A stretch of 64,000 nt of DNA from Methylorubrum sp. B1-46 (GCF_021117295.1 NZ_CP088247.1:1813001-1877000); one strand, 5' to 3'; shown: positions 1 through 8,624, counted from the first letter of the stretch. A program made the numbers and translations. Notes: generated by a model from the letters alone, not told the origin.

Positions 1-394
1 GAGGACCAGTCTGACGCGCCGGCGGCGGCACGAACAGCGTACGGACAGCTATTAGTGGCGACGCGGGCGCGGCGTCTAGGTCAGGTATGCCAGCCAAGTG
101 TCCTTCGATCTCCGCGACCAAGGCGTCCTGATAGTTGAAGCGGGGCTTATGGCCCCGCAGCCACGGCAACCCGAGCTCGGCCAGGACCGCATTGATGTTT
201 TGGTGCTTGAACTCAATGGAGCCGGCCGAGCGGCCTGTGACCGCCTGGAGAGCGCGGTTGTGTTCCCGCTTGTTGTAGGGGCGCCCGGCAACCTCGTCCG
301 CGAACATGGCGAAGTAGTCCGTGACGACCGCGGCGACCTCCTCTAAGGACCAATCCGTGCCACTTTGAGCTGGATTTGGCAGCTCGCTTTCCAC
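1..394 (-). CDS. N-terminal part of a DUF3883/HNH-associated type protein (3' end outside window)
   Basis: The frame is open from a GTG start at 394 to the window edge, so only the first ~131 residues are visible. An AGGAGG ribosome site lies about 9 bases before the GTG, which decides the start. The visible part has the pattern seen at the front of many DUF3883 and HNH-endonuclease-associated proteins: an acidic helix ending in TDYFAMF, then GRPYNKREHNRAL, GSIEFKHQNINAVLAELGLP and KPRFNYQ. The missing C-terminal part would carry the DUF3883 or nuclease domain. Such proteins are common in restriction and defence islands, which fits the CBASS operon 1.7 kb away. The N-terminal family is recognised from pattern memory; function is inferred. 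Confidence 0.6.
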   Translation of the reverse strand, partial: MESELPNPAQSGTDWSLEEVAAVVTDYFAMFADEVAGRPYNKREHNRALQAVTGRSAGSIEFKHQNINAVLAELGLPWLRGHKPRFNYQDALVAEIEGHLAGIPDLDAAPASPLIAVRTLFVPPPARQTGP

Positions 395-521
395 GAAATG
401 ACCCTCCTGAACCGGCCCGGCCGACGCTCTTGGGCGGTTGTAGCTGCGGAGTGGTGCGGGAGGCGAGTATCCTGGCCGCTCAGGCATTATCCCCGATTCG
501 TTTCTGAGAGCGCCTTCGAGC

Positions 522-1421
522 ATGTTGATCCGACTGGGGGGGAATTGGCTCAGGGCGAGTGATGTCGACAGGGCGGTACGGGCGGGAGGAAACCCCTTCG
601 CCTCGCCCGTGCCGGTCACCTTCCAGGTGACGAGCCGGACCAAGATGCTGCTCGACGCTTGCGTCCGCCTCCTTGCCTATTCGAACCAGATCATCGCGCA
701 AGACATTCCGGTCCGGCTCGTATTCGAAGACGGCCCTGCGATGGGGTATCTCGACCGAATGGGCTTTTTCGATCACCTCGCGCCTGAGGTTGAGGTGTCG
801 CCGGATCGTCCGGCCGTGTCGGGCGCGCATGTGTTCGGCGGCAACAATCGGGGCCTCGTGGAAATCTGTGGCATCCGCCCGGGGATGGATGCCCACGACC
901 TAATCTCCAAGCTCAAGGAGACCATTGGCGCGACCTGCGGGGCCCGGACCGATTTTCCGCAATTCGAGGATGCGATGTCGACGATCCTCTCGGAACTCAT
1001 CGGAAACGTGTACCTGCACGGTGGCGACGGTGCGACCGGGCATGCGGCCTTCCAATCGTACCCCGCCTCCAACAAGGCGCGCGTCGTGGTCTCCGATAAT
1101 GGGCGTGGGCTGATGCAGACCATTCGGCCCGCCTTGGAAGCTAGGGACCCGAGCTATCGCGACATCCGGGACATAGACCTGCTCGTGGAGATGTTCCGCG
1201 ATGGCCTGTCGCGATTCGACGACCCCTCCCACGGAAATGGCCTGAAGGGGTGTGCGACTAAGGCGATCAAATATCGAGCCACACTCGATGTGCGGCTGAG
1301 GTCGCAAGCGGTGACGCTGGTGCCATCGGGGGAGGCGTACCTTCCGAACACCGCCATCCTCTCATCGGAGTTACCGGAGCTCGCTGGAACTCACATCGCT
1401 TTCGAGCTGTCTCTTGTCTGA
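522..1421 (+). CDS. GHKL-fold ATPase (histidine-kinase-like ATP-binding protein)
   Basis: The 299-residue protein has a GHKL/Bergerat ATP-binding fold in its C-terminal half. The N box is ELIGN (E158, N162), the G1 box is SDNGRGL (D192, G194, G196) and the G2 box is HGNGLKG (237-243). There is no phospho-acceptor His domain, membrane segment or receiver, so it is not an ordinary sensor kinase. Residues 1-120 have no domain I recognise. It lies 45 bases upstream of a STAS-like gene on the same strand. ATPase plus STAS partners recall anti-sigma-factor switches such as RsbW/RsbV, but that role is inference. The ribosome site before the ATG is weak, so the start is less certain than the fold. 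Confidence 0.75.
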   Translation: MLIRLGGNWLRASDVDRAVRAGGNPFASPVPVTFQVTSRTKMLLDACVRLLAYSNQIIAQDIPVRLVFEDGPAMGYLDRMGFFDHLAPEVEVSPDRPAVSGAHVFGGNNRGLVEICGIRPGMDAHDLISKLKETIGATCGARTDFPQFEDAMSTILSELIGNVYLHGGDGATGHAAFQSYPASNKARVVVSDNGRGLMQTIRPALEARDPSYRDIRDIDLLVEMFRDGLSRFDDPSHGNGLKGCATKAIKYRATLDVRLRSQAVTLVPSGEAYLPNTAILSSELPELAGTHIAFELSLV

Positions 1422-1466
1422 CGCCATCATCACCGCTTAAATGACGGACATGAACCAGGTGCTTCG

Positions 1467-2000
1467 ATGATCGTGCTTCGCGATATGATGCCCAAGTCCG
1501 AGGGCTGGGGACGGGAGATGGGACGACCGGTTTTCTCGAAGCTCGTCGAGCATGTCGAGCGCAACCCCGACCAGACGATCTTCCCGATCTCCTTCAAGGG
1601 CGTGAAGCAGGTCGACTATTCCTTCGCGTCCGAGACAATCGTTCAACTCGCCCGCCGCTATAAGGGCGAGAAGGGCTTCTACTTGTTCGAAATCGCCACT
1701 CCCTACATCGAGGAAAACATCGACGCGGCCGCCCGACGTGTCGAGCAGCCGTTGGTGATTGCCGATGCGAAGGGCCATCGGTTCATCGGTTTCGAACCTA
1801 GTGCCGGATCGAAGGCGGCACTCGATTTCGTCGTTGCACGGTCGCACGCACGTGCCTCCGAAATTGCTGACGCCATTCACGTCACGGTGGCGAACGCCTC
1901 CATGAAGCTCAAGCAGCTCTGGTCCAGCGGCTTCCTGCTGCGGCGGGAAAGCGTCGCTGACACGGGTGGCGTCGAATTCGTCTACCAGCGCATCGCATAG
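1467..2000 (+). CDS. STAS-like (DUF4325) protein with C-terminal winged helix
   Basis: The 177-residue protein has a STAS-like DUF4325 domain. The signature GVKQVDYSFASE lies at residues 45-56, with D50 and S52 where STAS proteins carry the switch serine region. The last ~60 residues (ARASEIADAIHVTVANASMK onward) look like a winged helix-turn-helix. It is the immediate partner of the upstream GHKL ATPase, which suggests an ATPase/STAS pair controlling transcription or an effector. A start-codon-proximal AGGTG could be the ribosome site. The target of the pair is unknown; the CBASS operon 109 bases downstream is one candidate. Confidence 0.65.
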   Translation: MIVLRDMMPKSEGWGREMGRPVFSKLVEHVERNPDQTIFPISFKGVKQVDYSFASETIVQLARRYKGEKGFYLFEIATPYIEENIDAAARRVEQPLVIADAKGHRFIGFEPSAGSKAALDFVVARSHARASEIADAIHVTVANASMKLKQLWSSGFLLRRESVADTGGVEFVYQRIA

Positions 2001-2028
2001 GCCATCGAGGTTCGTGGTGAACGGGACC

Positions 2029-2072
2029 TTGACGACGTTCGGTCGCACCACCATAAATGGCTTCACTTATGG
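2029..2072 (+). promoter_or_regulatory. Candidate promoter and operator of the CBASS operon
   Basis: TTGACG at 2029-2034 is followed after 17 bases by CATAAA at 2052-2057, a reasonable sigma-70 type pair. A six-base inverted repeat, CCATAA (2051-2056) and TTATGG (2067-2072), straddles the expected transcription start. A purine-rich ribosome site (GGAGATGAGG) precedes the CD-NTase ATG at 2109. This would let the defence operon be transcribed separately from the GHKL/STAS genes. It was read by eye only. Confidence 0.4.
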
Positions 2073-2108
2073 AGATTGGCGCGCTGCCTATCTCGATGGA
2101 GATGAGGC

Positions 2109-3308
2109 ATGTTCGTCGATCACCGCTTGGCCCACCGCAAGGCCTACCTGATCAACCTACTGGCGCGCATGTGCGCCGAGCTCGACATCACAGAGAGCCG
2201 GTTCCAACAGGCTAAGGAGCGCTACGAGGGCGTCGCCCGGTGGCTTGCCGCCGGCGAGCACTTCCTGCTGCACGATCTCTCCATCTACCTGCAGGGCTCC
2301 ACGGCCCTCGGGACGTCGGTGCGCCCCATCGGCAAAAACGAGCATGACGTCGACCTCGTCGCGTTCATGCCCTCGGGGACCACCGTGTGGACGCCGGCCT
2401 ACATCAAGAAGGTGATCGGCGACCGCCTCAAGGCGCACGCGACCTACGCCAGGCTGCTGGAAGAGAAGATCCGGTGCTGGCGGCTCGTCTACGCGAACGA
2501 GTTCCACCTCGACATCACGCCGGCGATCCTGAACCTTGCCTGCCGCAACCAGGGTGAACTCGTCCCCGATAAGAGCCTGCGTGAGTGGAAGGGCAGCAAC
2601 CCGCGCGGTTACCGCAAGGCGTTCGAGGCGCGTGCGGCGCTGGTGCCGGTCATCAAGCTCACGAAAGCATTGGACGAGGAGATCAAGAGCCGCGCCGACA
2701 TCGAGCCGTTCCCCGTCGCCTCCAGCGGCCGCAGCATCCTCTGCAACTTCGTGCAAGTCGCCAAGCGGCACCGCGACGTCCACTTCGAGGGGCAGGACCT
2801 CGCCCTCTGGCCGATCTCGGTCATCCTCACCACGCTGATCGCGTGGAGCTACGAGCGCTGCGTCAAGGCGGGGGTCTACGACACCGAGTTCGACCTCATG
2901 ATCGCCGTGCTGCGCGGCATGCCGGCCTTCATCCGCCGGACGCTGCCGGACGGGTCCCCGGGCTGGTACATCCCGAACGAGACCACCATCGACGAGAACT
3001 TCGCGGAGCGGTGGAACGACGATCCGGACAAGGCGGAGGCCTTCTTTACCTGGCACGCCAAGGCGGTGGCCGACATGGAGAACCTCGCGCGCGTCGATGG
3101 CACCGACCTGGTGCGGAAGCGGATGGACGAATCGTTCGGCCCCCGGCCGGTCGGCGCCGCCTTCACCGCGCTGGACAACGAGATCGCCAGCGCCCGCCGC
3201 TCCGGCCTGCTGAGGGTGGCGCCGCTCGTCGGACTAACGGCCACGCCGGCCGTCGCGGCTGCTGTCCCCGTCAGGAGCAACACCTTCTACGGGCGGGACT
3301 GCGGATGA
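2109..3308 (+). CDS. CBASS CD-NTase (cGAS/DncV-like nucleotidyltransferase)
   Basis: The 399-residue protein would sense phage infection and make a cyclic oligonucleotide second messenger. The nucleotidyltransferase signature is complete: GS at residues 63-64 in LQGSTALGTS, the metal pair in HDVDLV (D80, D82) and a third acid in FHLDITP (D135). The helical C-terminal domain (SGRSILCNFVQVAKRHRD and after) is like that of SMODS-family enzymes. The protein ends in ...YGRDCG, a C-terminal glycine, as expected when a CBASS E2 or E1-E2 protein conjugates the cyclase through its last residue. Its stop overlaps the next gene's start (ATGA). The clade and the nucleotide product cannot be told from sequence reading alone. 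Confidence 0.9.
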   Translation: MFVDHRLAHRKAYLINLLARMCAELDITESRFQQAKERYEGVARWLAAGEHFLLHDLSIYLQGSTALGTSVRPIGKNEHDVDLVAFMPSGTTVWTPAYIKKVIGDRLKAHATYARLLEEKIRCWRLVYANEFHLDITPAILNLACRNQGELVPDKSLREWKGSNPRGYRKAFEARAALVPVIKLTKALDEEIKSRADIEPFPVASSGRSILCNFVQVAKRHRDVHFEGQDLALWPISVILTTLIAWSYERCVKAGVYDTEFDLMIAVLRGMPAFIRRTLPDGSPGWYIPNETTIDENFAERWNDDPDKAEAFFTWHAKAVADMENLARVDGTDLVRKRMDESFGPRPVGAAFTALDNEIASARRSGLLRVAPLVGLTATPAVAAAVPVRSNTFYGRDCG

Positions 3309-3802
3309 GCCCCCCCTTCCGTCCGCGGCGCCTCACGCTCGCCCAGCAGCACGTCAACCTCAAAGCCAGCCCCATCACCCGGGGTGATGGCGGCATCGCG
3401 GGTGGCGCGCTGACGTGGCGGTTCCAGGCCTCGCCGTCCCCGATCTCGCGCACGTACGATCTACGCCTGACGTATCGGGTCAATGGGGTGCCGGTCACCT
3501 TCGTCGATCAGCCCGACCTGACCTTGCTCGCGAACGGGGCGAGGATTCCTCACCTCTACTCCGAGCGGCCCCCGCGGCTCTGCCTGTACCTTCCCAGCGC
3601 CTACGAGTGGCGGCCCTCGATGCTGCTGGAGCGCACCATCGTGCCCTGGGCGGTCCTCTGGCTCTGGTACTTCGAGGACTGGCTGGCGACCGGAGAGTGG
3701 CGTGGCGGAGGCGTCCATGTCTCCCCCGACGTCGAGGCCGAGATCATCGCCAACAACCCCGGCCTCATCGAGGTCCTTCAGCCCGAAAAGAAGGCCGCGT
3801 GA
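3305..3802 (+). CDS. E2-like conjugating protein of a short type II CBASS
   Basis: The 165-residue protein sits between the CD-NTase and the phospholipase, which is the place of the stand-alone E2 protein (bE2) in short type II CBASS. It has a single cysteine, C93 in PPRLCLYLP, followed by a Trp-rich segment (TIVPWAVLWLWYFEDWL) and GEWRGGGVH. This order resembles bacterial E2/UBC proteins that load the cyclase C-terminus on a cysteine. No E1 domain and no JAB deubiquitinase gene is nearby, which matches the short form. Family assignment rests on position, length and the lone cysteine; a structural or profile comparison would settle it. Confidence 0.7.
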   Translation: MSPPFRPRRLTLAQQHVNLKASPITRGDGGIAGGALTWRFQASPSPISRTYDLRLTYRVNGVPVTFVDQPDLTLLANGARIPHLYSERPPRLCLYLPSAYEWRPSMLLERTIVPWAVLWLWYFEDWLATGEWRGGGVHVSPDVEAEIIANNPGLIEVLQPEKKAA

Positions 3803-4815
3803 TGGAAGCTAACATCGACGCTCCCGAATTCCGTAAGATCCTCACCCTCGACGGCGGCGGCATCCGCGGGGTCTTTCCGGCCGCCTTCCTCGCCAAGCTC
3901 GAAGAGCATCTCGACGAGCCCATCGGCCGCTACTTCGACCTGATCGTCGGCACGTCCACCGGCGCAATCATTGCGGCTGGACTGAGCCTTGGCCTCACCG
4001 CCGGGGAGATCCTCCGCTTCTACGAGGAGAAGGGCCCCGCCATCTTCGACCAACATCGCGGCCCCATCGCGAACTGGATCACGAGGCAGGCGCGGTCGGC
4101 TCGCCACTGGATGGGCACGAAATATTCCAACACGAGCCTTCGGGAGGCGCTGGACGAGGTGATCGGCGGTCGCCTGATCGGCGAGAGCCAGACCCGCCTC
4201 GTCATCCCGGCCTGGCATCCGATCCTAGAGCGCGTCTATCTCTACAAGACCGCCCATCACCCGCGTTTCGAGACCGACTACCTTCAGCCGGCGGTCGATG
4301 CCGCAATGGCGAGCGCGGCGGCGCCGACCTTCCTCGACCCTTACCTCACGAAGGAGGAAATCGAACTGGTCGACGGCGGCGTATGGGCAAACAATCCCAT
4401 CGGCGTGGCGGCGGTCGAGGCGGTGGGCGTGCTGCAGTGGCTGGGCAACGGGCTCAAGATCCTGAGCATCGGAACGACCAACGACGTGAAGGCGCCCAGC
4501 CGGATCGGAGGCAAGCTCGGTGCGGCGCCGAACCTCGCCCGGCTCTTCATGGCAGGTCAGTCCCATAGCGCCCTCGGCGCCGCGAAGATCATCACGGGCG
4601 ACGTGCACGACCGCAAGGCGATCTGGCGGATCGACCAGACCGTCCCGCTGGACCGCTACACGCTCGATGACGTCTCGCGCATCGCCGAAATGAAGAACCG
4701 GGCCGTGGTCGAGGCGCGCGAGCAGCTTCCCGACCTGCGCCGTCACTTCTTCGGGGAGGTCGCCCCGGCGTTCGAGCCCTTCCACCGGCTGCCGGCTGTG
4801 AAGGCCGCGGCGTAA
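3802..4815 (+). CDS. Patatin-like phospholipase effector (CapV type)
   Basis: The 337-residue effector is expected to degrade membrane phospholipids when it binds the cyclic nucleotide made by the upstream CD-NTase, killing the infected cell. All patatin motifs are present: the oxyanion loop DGGGIRG (17-23), the nucleophile elbow GTSTG (S52) and the catalytic DGG (D191 in VDGGVWANNP). The length matches known CapV effectors. The ATG overlaps the E2 stop codon by one base (TGATG), so the three genes are translationally coupled. An internal ATG further on would remove the oxyanion loop, so this start is preferred. Confidence 0.9.
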   Translation: MEANIDAPEFRKILTLDGGGIRGVFPAAFLAKLEEHLDEPIGRYFDLIVGTSTGAIIAAGLSLGLTAGEILRFYEEKGPAIFDQHRGPIANWITRQARSARHWMGTKYSNTSLREALDEVIGGRLIGESQTRLVIPAWHPILERVYLYKTAHHPRFETDYLQPAVDAAMASAAAPTFLDPYLTKEEIELVDGGVWANNPIGVAAVEAVGVLQWLGNGLKILSIGTTNDVKAPSRIGGKLGAAPNLARLFMAGQSHSALGAAKIITGDVHDRKAIWRIDQTVPLDRYTLDDVSRIAEMKNRAVVEAREQLPDLRRHFFGEVAPAFEPFHRLPAVKAAA

Positions 4816-4831
4816 GTAACCGCAGGAGAGC

Positions 4832-5038
4832 ATGATGGCGAAGACACCGTCGAATTCCGGACAGCCCTGGACGCCCGGAGACACGCGGGCCCTGCGCAAG
4901 CTGGCCGACGAGAACACGCCGACGCGCGTGATGGCCCTGAAGCTCAAGCGCACGCCGACGGCGGTTCAGTCGAAGGCTGTCGAGCTCGGCGTTTCCCTCA
5001 AGCCGGTCAACCAGAGCCCCTATAACCGGCGGAAGTAG
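4832..5038 (+). CDS. Small SANT/Myb-like HTH protein
   Basis: This 68-residue basic protein carries one helix-turn-helix-like unit: a Trp-containing first helix (WTPGDTRALRKLADENTP) followed by a recognition-type helix in KRTPTAVQSKAVELGV. That is the pattern of SANT/Myb-like DNA-binding domains. It begins 16 bases after the phospholipase stop with a GGAGAG ribosome site, so it may belong to the CBASS transcript. A role as regulator of the operon is only inference. ATG codons at 4832 and 4835 are both possible starts. Confidence 0.6.
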   Translation: MMAKTPSNSGQPWTPGDTRALRKLADENTPTRVMALKLKRTPTAVQSKAVELGVSLKPVNQSPYNRRK

Positions 5039-5075
5039 CGTTTACGGCGGGACGAGCCCGGCTTCCGGCGGAGGG

Positions 5076-8000
5076 CTATATCGGTTCCAGCGTCTCGGCC
5101 AACGCGGGCAGACGCGTGGCGAGATGCCGGAACACCCCAGCCTCGCGCCAAGCGTCCTGGGCGCCAACGACATAGAGGTTCTCCTTGGCACGGGTCACGG
5201 CCACGTTGAGGAGGTTCGGGTAGCCCCCGGCCCATCCCCGAGCGCCGCGCTGCGTCGGCAGCGAGGCCCCGAGCACTAGGATGACGGTGTCCGCCTCGCG
5301 ACCCTGCACGGTGTGCACCGTGCCGATCCGGTCCCGGGTCCACGCGTAGGGGTCGGAGGTCCATCGCTGCAGCAGGCCGGAGGCTGACACACGCTCGCGG
5401 AGCCGTTGGGCCACGATGACGAACGGGCTCACGATGTAGAGGTCGGGCTCGGCCACGCCCGCTTCCGAGAGGCGGCGCAGCAGGGCCACCACTGCGGCTC
5501 CCTCCGCGTCCGACCACTTGTCCTCGGTGCGCCCGCCCACGACGTCGACCCAGCGGGAAGGGCCGAGCACGTCCCGGATACCGGAGGCCCGAGACGGTGT
5601 CGCGTGCACCATCAGGTTCGAGTAAGCGACCGAGTTCGAGAGGCTGAACATCGGGTCGGCGCAGCGCCGGTGGACCAGTAGGGGGAAGCCGACCTGCACC
5701 GAGCCCACGGTCTGCTGGAACTCGGCCACGAAGGTCGCCGAGGCGTCGGCGACCGCCTGGACGGACGCCTTCGGCGCATTCCAGCTTTCCGGGTCGAGCC
5801 CGAAGTCCGCGCAGATCGTCTCGGCCAACTCGGTGGGCAGAGACGTCACGGGCTCGATCTGGAGGGGGTCGCCGACCACTACGGACCGCTTTGTACGCAT
5901 CATCGCGCCGACCACGGCCTGGGGCACGGCTTGTCCCGCCTCGTCCACGAGCAGCCACCCCAGCGTCTCCGGCGGCAGGTACCCGAGCATGCGCGTGACG
6001 GAGGCGAAGGTCGTCGAGATCACCGGCACGACGAGGAACAGGGTCGCCCACAGGTCGGGCATGTGCGGTCGCGTCTTCAGCTGCCACGCGTTCCGGCCGA
6101 TCAGCGCTTTGAACAGGTTTTCGAGGTTGCTCCGGACCGGCACCGCGGCGGCATCGATGAAGGCCTTGTGGACCGCGAGGGCGAGCTCGAAGACTCGGTC
6201 CCGCTCCCGTTGGGCGGCGGCGTCGAGCCACGGAGCGGCGAGGTGAAGGACCTCCCTGTCCCGAGCGAAGAAGGCGGCATCGACCGCCCGCGCGCCGCAT
6301 CTGCGGCGCATCACGGCCACCCGCTCCTCTGCCTGATCCCGGATCGCGACCGCCTGCTGGAATTCCCTGGCGGCGGCCTTCCTCGCCTTCTCGGCAGCGC
6401 CATGCTGGCCCTGAGCGGATGCGGAGCGAGCGGCGGCATCGCCGGCCTCACGGTCGGCGCGCTCCAGGACGGCTCCAAGCTGGTCATTGCTCGTGGACCA
6501 GTCCCTCGCCGGCCTCGTCCAGAACATCCGCGCGAAGAAGCCGGGCCGACGGGCCTGGTGCGCGTCCAGGGCCTGCTGCGCCCGCTCCCGCACCTGCTTC
6601 GCCCGAGATGCCTCCGCCACCGATTCCTGGTGATCCTGCTTCGCCGTGGCGGTCGCTTCCCCAGCGGCATCCGCGGCACGGGCTGCCCTCGCGGCCGCCG
6701 ACCGAAGTTCAGGCAGCGTGCCGACCTCTTCCCGGGCGGCCTCGATCTCGACCAGGAAATTCCGGACTTTCGCCACCTCGGCCTGGAACTCAGCCCGGGC
6801 TTCCTGCCACTTCTTCAGGGCCTCGGTCCGGTTGCGAAGCGGGCTCTCCCTGTCGACGACGAGGGGGCGGCGCTTGCGGACCTTGCCAGGTGCGCTCGGA
6901 TCGGGCTCCTCGATCCATTGCGGGCTGCCCGCCACCTCGGCGAGGTAGGTCCGAAGCCCATGATCGGGATCGACCCACGCCGCCTCGCGGAAGGCGAAGC
7001 GGTTCGAGGCATTGCCGAGCACGGCCGCGATCAGGCCCCAGGCCTCGACCCCGCCGCCGACCTTATCGGCCACCGTCTTGAAGTAGCGCAGGCTACCGGC
7101 GTCGTCCGCGATGGCCTTCAGGGCAGGGAGCTCGCGGCTGACGTTCTCGACCGCCTTGTTGTTCGACGAGGCCACGAGCATCTCAAAACCGCGCAGCCGT
7201 TCGTCCACCCGGTGGATGGGAACGGTCGCCGTCCCGACCTTGGGCTTGGCGCCGGAGGCCGTGAACGCCTTCTCGGGCACGTCGAAGGTGCACATAGCCT
7301 CGGCGCGGCGGACGACGAGCGCGGCGACCATGTCCCGGAGCAGAGTGGTCTTCCCGGTCCCGGGCGGCCCGTTGACCGGGAACAGGTCGATGCCCGGCAG
7401 GTCCGACATCGCCACGTTGACCGCGCCCTGCTGCAGCAGGACGAGGGGATGGCGGCCCGGCGCGGGCCAGCGTCCCGGCGGGAAGCGCCCGGGGGTCACC
7501 GACGCGGCCATCACCGCCTCGCCTGCGAGGACGTCCTTCCGCTCGGCGCGCTTGGTGATCCCGAGATAGGACCGGAGCGCGGTGGGGACCGTCCCCGCCG
7601 TCACGAGCTTCCTGACCGCGGCCATGTCCTCAAGGAAGAAGCTGCCCATCAACGGTGCGTCGGGCGGATCCTGGGCCTTCCAGTAGTGGTAGACGCGGAT
7701 CGCGAAGGTCGGTCCCTCGACGAGGCTGGGATGGAGCCCCAGAGTCCCGACGAGCCAGTCATAGGCGCCACGGACCGCGTCGGCGTCCAGCGGCAACGGC
7801 TTGCCCTCGTCGTCGACCCGACGGAGCCGACGGTCGAGATCCTCGTTCAGCTTGGTCTCGGCCTCGGGCCAGCAGCCCAGACCGACGAGATCCTGCTTGA
7901 GGGCAAGCGGCAGGCCCCAGGCGAAGCTCGACAACGCCGTGGCCGCGCCTTCCTCGACCAGCACGCCGGTCTTGTCGACGGTGACGGTCGCGATTGCCGC

Positions 8001-8624
8001 CATGCCCCGCGCGACGGGCCGGTCCTGGTGCTTGTCCACGAAGACGGACAGCAGGGCGTTGGTGGCCTCGTCCATGCGCACGGCGCCGAGGACGACCTGG
8101 TAGAAGAGCTGCTTGTTCTGCCTGGCCTTCTCCCCGGGCGGCCGCCACGGCAGGCCCCTGTCGAGGGCGGCGATCCGGCGTGTGTCGCCGTCGGCCATGT
8201 CCGCGGGCTTGCGGTAGGTGACAGGCGACAGCACCTCCAGCGCCGTCCACGCCGAGAGCACGTCCTCAGGCCGATCCCTCACCGGCGGAGGCGCCTTGCG
8301 CGGGCCTCGGTCCAGCCATGGCGGCGGCGATGAGGGCTTTGCCTCAGGCTTCGGTTCGGAAGGCGGCGCCTTGGGGGCGGTGGGGCGGGGAGGCCACGGA
8401 GGCTTCGACGGTTGCGCAGGAATCGTCGGCGCGCGCGGAGGCGCCTTGGACGGTTCGGCACCTTCCAGAGCCGCGGTCACCTTGGCCTTGAGGCGCCCGG
8501 CTCTCTCCGTCGAGCGCTGACCGAGTTCGGCAAGAAGGGTCTTGAGGACCTTCGGGTCGCCCTCGGCTGCCGAGAAGATGCGCTCCAGCTCGACGATGCT
8601 AGCGCTGAGGTGGGGACGGGACAT
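5076..8624 (-). CDS. Large superfamily 1 (UPF1-like) helicase with coiled-coil insert
   Basis: The 1182-residue protein is a P-loop helicase of the UPF1/Dna2 type. Residues ~60-120 are a proline-rich linker and ~125-400 an unrecognised N-terminal domain. Walker A is GPPGTGKTT (419-427) and motif II is DEAGQA near 893. Motif III is VVVGDPLQIEP, motif V is VHTVQGREADTVIL (~1105) and motif VI is NVAVTRAKENLYVVG. Between motifs I and II an Ala/Arg/Glu-rich stretch (~610-800) looks like a coiled coil. It converges on the CBASS operon with only 37 bases between stops. Such helicases occur in defence islands and in nucleic-acid repair, so a defence role is inferred from position only. It may be a stand-alone system. 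Confidence 0.8.
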   Translation of the reverse strand: MSRPHLSASIVELERIFSAAEGDPKVLKTLLAELGQRSTERAGRLKAKVTAALEGAEPSKAPPRAPTIPAQPSKPPWPPRPTAPKAPPSEPKPEAKPSSPPPWLDRGPRKAPPPVRDRPEDVLSAWTALEVLSPVTYRKPADMADGDTRRIAALDRGLPWRPPGEKARQNKQLFYQVVLGAVRMDEATNALLSVFVDKHQDRPVARGMAAIATVTVDKTGVLVEEGAATALSSFAWGLPLALKQDLVGLGCWPEAETKLNEDLDRRLRRVDDEGKPLPLDADAVRGAYDWLVGTLGLHPSLVEGPTFAIRVYHYWKAQDPPDAPLMGSFFLEDMAAVRKLVTAGTVPTALRSYLGITKRAERKDVLAGEAVMAASVTPGRFPPGRWPAPGRHPLVLLQQGAVNVAMSDLPGIDLFPVNGPPGTGKTTLLRDMVAALVVRRAEAMCTFDVPEKAFTASGAKPKVGTATVPIHRVDERLRGFEMLVASSNNKAVENVSRELPALKAIADDAGSLRYFKTVADKVGGGVEAWGLIAAVLGNASNRFAFREAAWVDPDHGLRTYLAEVAGSPQWIEEPDPSAPGKVRKRRPLVVDRESPLRNRTEALKKWQEARAEFQAEVAKVRNFLVEIEAAREEVGTLPELRSAAARAARAADAAGEATATAKQDHQESVAEASRAKQVRERAQQALDAHQARRPGFFARMFWTRPARDWSTSNDQLGAVLERADREAGDAAARSASAQGQHGAAEKARKAAAREFQQAVAIRDQAEERVAVMRRRCGARAVDAAFFARDREVLHLAAPWLDAAAQRERDRVFELALAVHKAFIDAAAVPVRSNLENLFKALIGRNAWQLKTRPHMPDLWATLFLVVPVISTTFASVTRMLGYLPPETLGWLLVDEAGQAVPQAVVGAMMRTKRSVVVGDPLQIEPVTSLPTELAETICADFGLDPESWNAPKASVQAVADASATFVAEFQQTVGSVQVGFPLLVHRRCADPMFSLSNSVAYSNLMVHATPSRASGIRDVLGPSRWVDVVGGRTEDKWSDAEGAAVVALLRRLSEAGVAEPDLYIVSPFVIVAQRLRERVSASGLLQRWTSDPYAWTRDRIGTVHTVQGREADTVILVLGASLPTQRGARGWAGGYPNLLNVAVTRAKENLYVVGAQDAWREAGVFRHLATRLPALAETLEPI

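Noticed and set aside
2585..3802. A longer 405-residue frame merging the E2-like gene with upstream sequence
   Set aside because: The upstream part is out of frame with and inside the CD-NTase gene; the ATG at 3305 overlaps the cyclase stop in the usual way.
5931..8333. An 800-residue open frame on the plus strand across the helicase gene
   Set aside because: It is Arg/Pro/Gly-rich with no domain and lies antisense to a helicase with all motifs; it is a product of high GC content.
5076..8624. Assigning the helicase to a named defence system
   Set aside because: The motifs show only a UPF1-like SF1 helicase. No partner gene typical of a named system is next to it.
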